From Entrophospora sp. SA101 (taxonomy: Eukaryota > Glomeromycota > Glomeromycetes > Entrophosporales > Entrophosporaceae): a stretch of DNA of 14,842 nucleotides. The position numbers and the translations under genes are program-made. Shown here one piece after another: positions 10,052 to 14,842 of this stretch. Within the stretch, counting starts at the first letter, position 1. Each line of letters starts with the position of its first letter. Location of the stretch: positions 1 through 14,842 of the forward strand of contig CAUDNR010004372.1 of NCBI GenBank assembly GCA_958430865.1. The letters are read 5' to 3'. The notes beneath the pieces were generated by a model. That model was not told the origin of the DNA, did no database searches, and worked only from the letters and a program-made list of their open reading frames with translations.

Positions 10052-10129
10052 ATTAATTTGTTTTATTTGTTTTATTCATTCATTTATTTTATTTGAATTA
10101 ATTTGTTTTATTCATTTTATTTGAATAAA
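10000..10129. repeat. TTTTATTTG-type low-complexity minisatellite
   Basis: Imperfect tandem copies of TTTTATTTG, mixed with ATTCATT and GAATTAA variants, run to an AATAAA at 10124-10129. The equivalent tract in copy B (about 14475-14588) has AATAGA at that place. The tract probably lay in the 3' untranslated region of the ancestral gene. Confidence 0.7.
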
Positions 10130-10243
10130 AACTTGTTGTCATGGAATAATTGTTTATTTATGTGATTTACCATAAAATAATTATAATAAAAATAAAAACT
10201 GCATTAAACACTTGCTTTATTTTTAAAAATTTATCCCTTAAAT

Positions 10244-10273
10244 GAATTTTGGACCAAATCTGGTCCAAAATTC
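10244..10273. repeat. Perfect hairpin, 13-bp arms, 4-base loop
   Basis: GAATTTTGGACCA (10244-10256) and TGGTCCAAAATTC (10261-10273) are exact reverse complements around AATC. The structure lies ten bases after the end of copy A and is absent after copy B. Its GC content exceeds that of its surroundings, so it is unlikely to be an AT-rich chance palindrome. It may be the end of a small mobile element or a recombination junction. Confidence 0.85.
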
Positions 10274-11115
10274 CAATTCTGGTATTTCACAGCTAATAAA
10301 AGTTTGGAGATAACTCTGGGTGTGTCATGTATTATTTAAAAAATGTTCTCAAATGGTATCTTAATATGTAAATAAAATAAAAAATGGTCATTATTGTGCA
10401 AGTTCTCTAAAATTATACTATGCTTTGTTCACAGAGTACAAAATCTACAAATTTTCTGAAATAACTAAAGGATTTCTGAATTTCTTTTTTTGGTATCATA
10501 TGATTTTTTTAACAATTATTATTATGGACTGATCCAAAATTTAAATGGTGTGAGTTAAGGTTGCTTGCCGAAACTCCTCCAGAAATCAATTAGCAGGGTT
10601 TCGGCAGGTTACACAACAATTGTTTATTAGAGTTTTGGCAGAGTTTCACATTTTGAGGTTTTGCCATTTCGGCATAGTTTCAACAGGATTTTTGATAAGA
10701 TTTAATATAGTTTTGCCATGGTTTCAGCAATTACTAAGGTGGTTTTGCCCACAACATTATTTGGACATAATAAATATTGTTAAATTTAAATTATAGTTTT
10801 TAAATGATTTATCAACAATTTTTAATTTTCCAGATTATTTGTTGATATATTTTATCATAATCTAACTTATTCACTGTGTATTTCTAGCTTCTTTTTTAAT
10901 TTTTTTTACATTCTGATTTGCTTGATATAATTCAAATTTGATATTGAGAACTTTTAAATGATAAAAGATAATCCATTAGGGAGTGTAGATACCACTTTCT
11001 CTACTATTTTATGAAAAATAATGCCGAGTTTCCATATTATAAACAGTAAGAAAATAAAATAATATTTATTCTTTTTGATTTGTGTTTGAAAATTATTGTA
11101 TATATCACTAATTTT
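10274..11115. other. Spacer between the duplicated copies, left part
   Basis: No gene is seen. Apart from the motif cluster at 10565-10750, this is ordinary AT-rich sequence. An open stretch from about 10436 reading YKIYKFSEITKGFLNFF may be another exon remnant, but it has no clear splice partners. Confidence 0.4.
10565..10750. repeat. Cluster of degenerate GTTTCGGCA-like motifs
   Basis: Related words recur: GGTTTCGGCAGG (10597-10608), GTTTTGGCAGAG (10632-10643), GGTTTTGCCATTTCGGCATAG split across an inverted pair (10657-10677), AGTTTTGCCATGGTTTCAGC (10709-10728) and GGTTTTGCCC (10741-10750). An inverted copy, TTGCCGAAAC, lies at 10565-10574. Both orientations are present and most differences are C to T or G to A. 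It looks like an old, mutated short-motif array. Confidence 0.6.
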
Positions 11116-11667
11116 TTACACAATAGGTGGTAATAAAGATAACTATAATCTTGTCATGATTACAAATAACAAAAACATCCTGCTAATGATGATGTTGGTG
11201 AAGAAAAAGTTAATAATAATAATGCTGAATAAAAACACAGTAATAAAATTTTAACTTTTAATTTTGAAATTTGTTTTACAAATTATTTATTTTATTAATA
11301 AAATTTATATATGGTAAATAGTTTAAAAAAAAAAGAAAGAAGGTGTTGTTAAATCTAATATAAAGACTAGATCTAAATCAAAAAAATAAGTGTAAGAAAT
11401 TTACACAATAGGTGGTAATAAAGATAGCTATAATCATGATTACAAATAACAGAAAACATCCTGCTAATGATGATGTTGATGAAGAAAATAATAATAATAA
11501 TAACACTGAACAAAAACAGTAATAAGATTTTAATTTTTAATTTGAAATTTGTTTTTTACAAAATATTTATTTTATTAATAAAATTTATATATGGTAAATA
11601 GTTAAAAAGAAAGAAGGTGTTGTTAAATCTAGTATAAAGTCTAGATCTAAAATAAGTGTAAGAAATT
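11116..11667 (+). repeat. Two-unit tandem repeat (period 285 bp) with coding remnants
   Basis: Unit 1 (11116-11400) and unit 2 (11401-11667) both begin TTACACAATAGGTGG and end AAGTGTAAGAAA(T). Each holds two peptide-like stretches: KHPANDDV(G/D)EE followed by Asn codons, and KKEGVVKS(N/S)IK(T/S)RSK. Between these lie an AT-rich block with TTTATTTTATTAATAAAATT and an ATAG acceptor-like end. The similarity of amino acids despite indels suggests that the repeated unit came from exons of an Asn- and Lys-rich gene, now broken. The small differences imply a fairly recent tandem duplication. Confidence 0.75.
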
Positions 11668-12608
11668 AGGTAGATTATTTATTTTTAATTATGAATTTGA
11701 ACAACTATACTGATTATATTCACTTCTACTAAAATATTTAAAATATTGTTAGCAAATTCATATTTTTTTATTGGATTTTTTTTTTCAAGCAAATTGAGGG
11801 TTTTTGGTTATTGTATTTTTTTACATACATATTAATATGCACATACATATGTATGTTTGCATATATTATCATAAATAAAATCAATTAAAGTTGCTAAAAT
11901 TATAATTAAAATAAGATACATTATTCAATAAATTCAACTAGTGATAATTAGTAATTCATGTTCCATTTTTTAGATTAATAGATAATCAAATAAATTTATT
12001 CTTTTGTTAAGATTGAATAGTTGGGATCTGTACCTTTAAGAGTTTTAGCCATAATATGTATGATGTACTTCCATTGCATTCAATTGATATGGATCATCAT
12101 AAATAAAAACAGTTTGATTTTGTTGAAAGAACAATTTATAATTATTTATATAAATGTTTCAAATGCTGAATAAATAAATTTTTATTACATATAAAACATA
12201 AGAAATTAGAAAAATTCCAAGTAATGTTTATACTCTTCCAAGTAATATTGAGAAATAGGCAGCTTTTACTAAGTAAATGAAACATTACTAAGTAGTAAGT
12301 AATTTTGGACTAGTAATAATTTGGAGTGAATAGCTTATACAAAAGAAATAATACCTTTTACTAAGGGATTAGTATCAGTTACTATGGGATTAATATGGTT
12401 TTTTGAAGAAATTAAAAGTTCTTACTAAATTATTTTGTTTGAAATTTTACAAGAAATTAAAGGGGTTTATAATCTACATATGGAAAATTTTTGAATCAAT
12501 TTGGATGTGTTTTGCATAATTTTTATTATGTAACTTCTACAATTCAAATTTTTGAGCCGCCGATATATATACATATAAATTGACACGTGATTCCCCTACC
12601 CTTAAGGG
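11668..12608. other. Spacer between the duplicated copies, right part
   Basis: No gene is seen. A 16-base palindrome ACATACATATGTATGT lies near 11842-11857. At 12200-12400 the word TTACTAAG and relatives (CCAAGTAAT, TTACTAAGGGATTAGTAT, TTACTATGGGATTAATAT) recur, which suggests another degenerate short repeat. The final 60 bases are less AT-rich, with GAGCCGCCGATATATAT and CACGTGATTCCCC. They end in the palindrome CCCTTAAGGG (12599-12608), exactly at the border of copy B. Confidence 0.45.
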
Positions 12609-12996
12609 ATAAGATTGATTTTCCAAAAAAAAAATTATCAAATCTTTGTGCAACACCAAGTGCCAATAAATAAATAGTTAATGTGTACGCATCAATCAAA
12701 TAGCAAATTCTTTTAAAAACATGCCTCAACAAAAAAGACAAAACAAGAGAAAACAAAAAGATGAACATGGTGCTGTTGTCATGAGTAAATGTTTATCATA
12801 AGAATGGTGGTTATTGCCACTTGTTGTCACTCTGGTTAGTTATTAAAGAATGGTCATTACTTTAGTTTGGTTAATTAATTTACATTTTTTGAACTTTAAA
12901 TCATTTATGTTTAATCCTTAGAATTAAATCCAAAGAAAACAAAAACAATGAAATACTTAACACCAATAAGGTAATCCCTTAGCAGACAAAATTTTA

Positions 12997-13345
12997 ATTG
13001 TTGTAAGAATTACTTTTCTTAACGAGAATAAAAAACAATATTTTAACACGTTCGTCGAACAGGTACTTTAATTATTGTAAAAATACAAGTTATCTTTATT
13101 ATCTTAAGAATGATGTCCTTTATATAATAAAATTACATAGATTGATATAATATAAATAAAATATAAATAATCATAATAATTCTTATCAATCTATCTGGAA
13201 GATTTGTGGACATAAATAAGTAATAAATAATAGAAATAATTGATGTTACAAATAATGATTAATTATGTGTCACGTTTCCAGATGTAAATATTGATGTACT
13301 ACACAAGACGTTGTATATGATTACAAAGTAAATTGTTACAATTGT
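12997..13345. mobile_element. Solo LTR-like insertion with 5-bp target duplication
   Basis: The element 13002-13340 (339 bp) starts TGTAAGAATTAC and ends GTAAATTGTTACA. It thus has the TG...CA termini of LTRs, with longer imperfect inverted ends (TGTAA-AATT-ACTTT). It is flanked by ATTGT at 12997-13001 and 13341-13345. The uninterrupted site, with a single ATTGT, is present in copy A (about 8982-8986). There is a TATA-like TATATAATAAAA near 13120-13131 and a perfect 11-bp inverted repeat inside it. No coding sequence is present, so this is a solo LTR or a small non-autonomous element. Integration with a 5-bp duplication is typical of retrovirus-like LTR retrotransposons. A DNA-transposon MITE is less likely. 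Confidence 0.78.
13137..13194. repeat. Perfect 11-bp inverted repeat inside the LTR-like element
   Basis: ATAGATTGATA (13137-13147) and TATCAATCTAT (13184-13194) are exact reverse complements separated by 36 AT-rich bases. It may form a stem in the element transcript. The role is unknown. Confidence 0.75.
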
Positions 13346-14690
13346 AGAGCTTGTTTTTTTTTGATAATAATCACAGTTGTTAGCTGATTTTGGGAAAAAA
13401 GTAATCCAGTGATTGTTTTGACTTTTCAACATTCTTTGTAATAATGATCATAAAAAACTGCCCATCATTTGGTCATTGAGTTAAAGAGCTCATAATTTGG
13501 TTATCATGGAAAGCCATTTTATCACTTCAGATTTGATAATGATCAACTAACAACTGTGATAATAAAAAATTATTTGATCAATGAAATTATAGATCTTTGG
13601 CTAATTTTTATATTTTCATAGAAACCAAAAAGAATTTTATCCGAATCTCAAAATCATTTGGTAGCTGAAGAGGTAAACATGAATTTTACTTGAGACAATA
13701 AATAAGTTGTAATATATCTTACCTGTTATTTATGTTATTTCTGTTATTTTCCCTCAAGAACCCTCATCTTAATGATGACTCAATAAATTGGGAATTTGGA
13801 ATGCCAACATGGTTAACAAAAGTGATTTCTTACTGGGAAAAACATATTTCATTGGAAGATCAATTTAAAAAGATGGATGAAACAAAGTAAGTGTTAGTTT
13901 TTTCTTTTTAATAAGTCAAATAATTGCATCTAACTTTAAAAAAATAAAAATAATTACAGTATGGTGGCAATAATAAATAAGTCTGATTGGGAAGGGTCAT
14001 CAGAAATTCCTCACAGAATCTGACTTTAAGGATTTGCAACAAATATTTCAAGTTCCCTTGAACTTGGGAAAGAATCAGAAACATGGATGAATATTGATAA
14101 GAATGCAAATTTATTATTACAAGATTAAAGATGGTTCCTCAATTAATTGCAACTAATTGCAGTTACAGTTGTGGCATGTGAAAATTGAGTTGCAGCTAAT
14201 TGTGGTTCCCATATTTACACAAGATCTTTCAAAGGTGAATATAGCAATGATTTTTATTGAAGCTGCCAATAAAATAATTTATATTAAATTATATGTTTTT
14301 ATCTTAGGTCAGTTTTCAAAGATCAAAGGAAATAGGAGAATCTGTTCTTCCTGAAGGAACTAGAGGAGCATCGGAACTCATTTAAAACATTATTAAAAAC
14401 AGTCAAAATGAAGATGATAGTAGTCATGAAATTTGTGAATTTGAAATTGATCATTTAAACCATGATGTTTGTTATATTATTTGTTCTATTTATTTTATTT
14501 GTTTTATTTGAATTAATTCGTTTTTTTTGTTTTATTCATTTATTTATTTTATTTGAATTAATTTGGTTTATTCATTTTATTTGAATAGAAACTTATTTTT
14601 ATGGAATAATTGTTTATTTATGTGATTTACCATAAAATAATTATAATAAAAATAAAAATTGCATTAAATGCTTTAGTTTTAAAAATTTAT

Positions 14691-14842
14691 AATATAGAAC
14701 GTGATGATCTTTCTAAAAAAAGGAATATACTATGTATATAATAAATCTATATAGTGGCAATCATTTAAAGACATCATCAAATGTTGCCAATCTTTAAGTG
14801 CTGATACTTTATTAAATATGGGCTATTTTACCAAAAACTCTC
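14691..14842. other. Right edge, no feature seen
   Basis: This is AT-rich sequence beyond the duplicated segment, with no open frame or repeat that I can support. Confidence 0.4.

Larger units (their letters stand above)
8601..10234 (+). repeat. Large direct repeat, copy A
   Basis: This 1.63-kb stretch aligns along its whole length with 12609-14690 in the same orientation. Homology begins at ATAAGATTGATTTTCC and ends at TTTTAAAAATTTAT. Long blocks are nearly identical, for instance the ATG-containing block at 8619-8850 against 12647-12870, and 9690-9870 against 14153-14330. Copy A lacks the 339-bp insertion and a ~70-100-bp block (a former exon) that are present in copy B. No terminal inverted repeats or target duplications are evident at the ends, so segmental duplication is favoured over transposition. 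Confidence 0.92.
12721..14500 (+). pseudogene. Decayed multi-exon gene, copy B, unrecognised family
   Basis: This has the same exon-like layout as copy A. Block 1 is 12721-12784 (MPQQKRQNKRKQKDEHGAVV). Block 2 is 12922-12970, ten bases shorter than in copy A and therefore out of phase with block 1. Block 3 is 13377-13400 (LLADFGKK). Block 4 is 13622-13672 (KPKRILSESQNHLVAEE) and block 5 is 13759-13886 (NPHLNDDSINWEFGMPTWLT and on to KKMDET). Blocks 4 and 5 join in frame over an 86-nt GT-AG intron, the size of the real introns in this window. A GTAAGT donor and TTACAG acceptor follow, but the next block soon meets a stop at about 14021. Terminal blocks (ESVLPEGTRGASELI, NSQNEDDSSHEICEFEIDHL) are in different frames. 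The block 2-3 intron carries the inserted LTR-like element. The family is unrecognised. Blocks 4-5 look the least decayed, so a partly functional or recently dead gene is possible. Confidence 0.55.
12609..14690 (+). repeat. Large direct repeat, copy B
   Basis: This is the second copy of the unit at 8601-10234, 2.08 kb long because of a 339-bp inserted element with its 5-bp target duplication, plus about 100 bp that copy A has lost. Its left border abuts a CCCTTAAGGG palindrome. Its right border is at TTTTAAAAATTTAT, after which the sequences of the two copies differ completely. Confidence 0.92.

Noticed and set aside
13002..13340. MITE or DNA transposon instead of an LTR
   Set aside because: The inverted ends are imperfect and begin TG/CA. 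The 5-bp target duplication fits LTR integration better than the TA, 3-, 8- or 9-bp duplications of common DNA transposons. It is not fully excluded.
8601..14690. The two large copies as the long terminal repeats of one element
   Set aside because: They contain spliced-gene-like exon blocks and a basic coding start. The 2.4-kb spacer has no gag-pol-like frame, and no TG...CA ends or target duplications are seen at the borders.
1..14842. tRNA, rRNA or CRISPR features
   Set aside because: I scanned for T-arm-like GTTCRANNC motifs paired with cloverleaf stems, for rRNA-like conserved blocks and for regularly spaced repeats. I found none.

Overview
The window looks like nuclear DNA of an AT-rich fungus, most likely an arbuscular mycorrhizal fungus (Glomeromycotina, Rhizophagus-like). 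The grounds are: a ribosomal protein uL2 gene whose protein reads as fungal and is split by two short GT-AG introns (90 and 87 nt); a 73-nt intron in the homeobox gene; long AT-rich intergenic DNA with poly-A/T runs; asparagine- and aspartate-rich low-complexity protein; and many decayed repeats. The genus is inferred. Neocallimastigomycota or a dictyostelid-like organism would also be AT-rich and Asn-rich, but the uL2 protein argues for a fungus.

Left part (1-4215). Positions 1-560 are visibly less AT-rich and hold degenerate short repeats but no gene. A complete three-exon uL2 (RPL8/RPL2) gene lies on the minus strand at 1042-1986 (255 aa), with an AATAAA signal downstream. The next ~2.2 kb is intergenic. 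It holds a (TA)16 microsatellite and one tentative two-exon mini-gene on the plus strand (3376-3747).

Centre (4216-8600). A large homeobox transcription factor gene lies on the minus strand at 4240-7216. Two long open frames are joined by a phase-consistent 73-nt intron, giving a predicted 967 aa protein. The homeodomain is at residues 139-198, with all the usual invariant residues, and is surrounded by His, Asp, Asn, Ser and Pro tracts. One of these is a 19-Asn run coded almost entirely by pure AAC. Its upstream region carries a GA/CT microsatellite.

Right part (8601-14842). The dominant structure is a direct duplication: copy A at 8601-10234 and copy B at 12609-14690, about 4 kb apart. Each copy carries the same unrecognised multi-exon gene, now decayed by frameshifts, a lost exon (copy A) and an altered poly(A) signal (copy B). 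Copy B is interrupted, inside a former short intron, by a 339-bp element with TG...CA ends and a perfect 5-bp target duplication. This is best read as a solo LTR; copy A preserves the empty site. The spacer holds a two-unit tandem repeat (period 285 bp) with further coding remnants, a perfect 13-bp-arm hairpin at the end of copy A, and a cluster of degenerate GTTTCGGCA-like motifs.

The two intact genes (ribosome component, transcription regulator) are co-oriented neighbours with no evident functional link. The right half is a repeat-rich, gene-decay zone. I see no tRNA, rRNA or CRISPR array.
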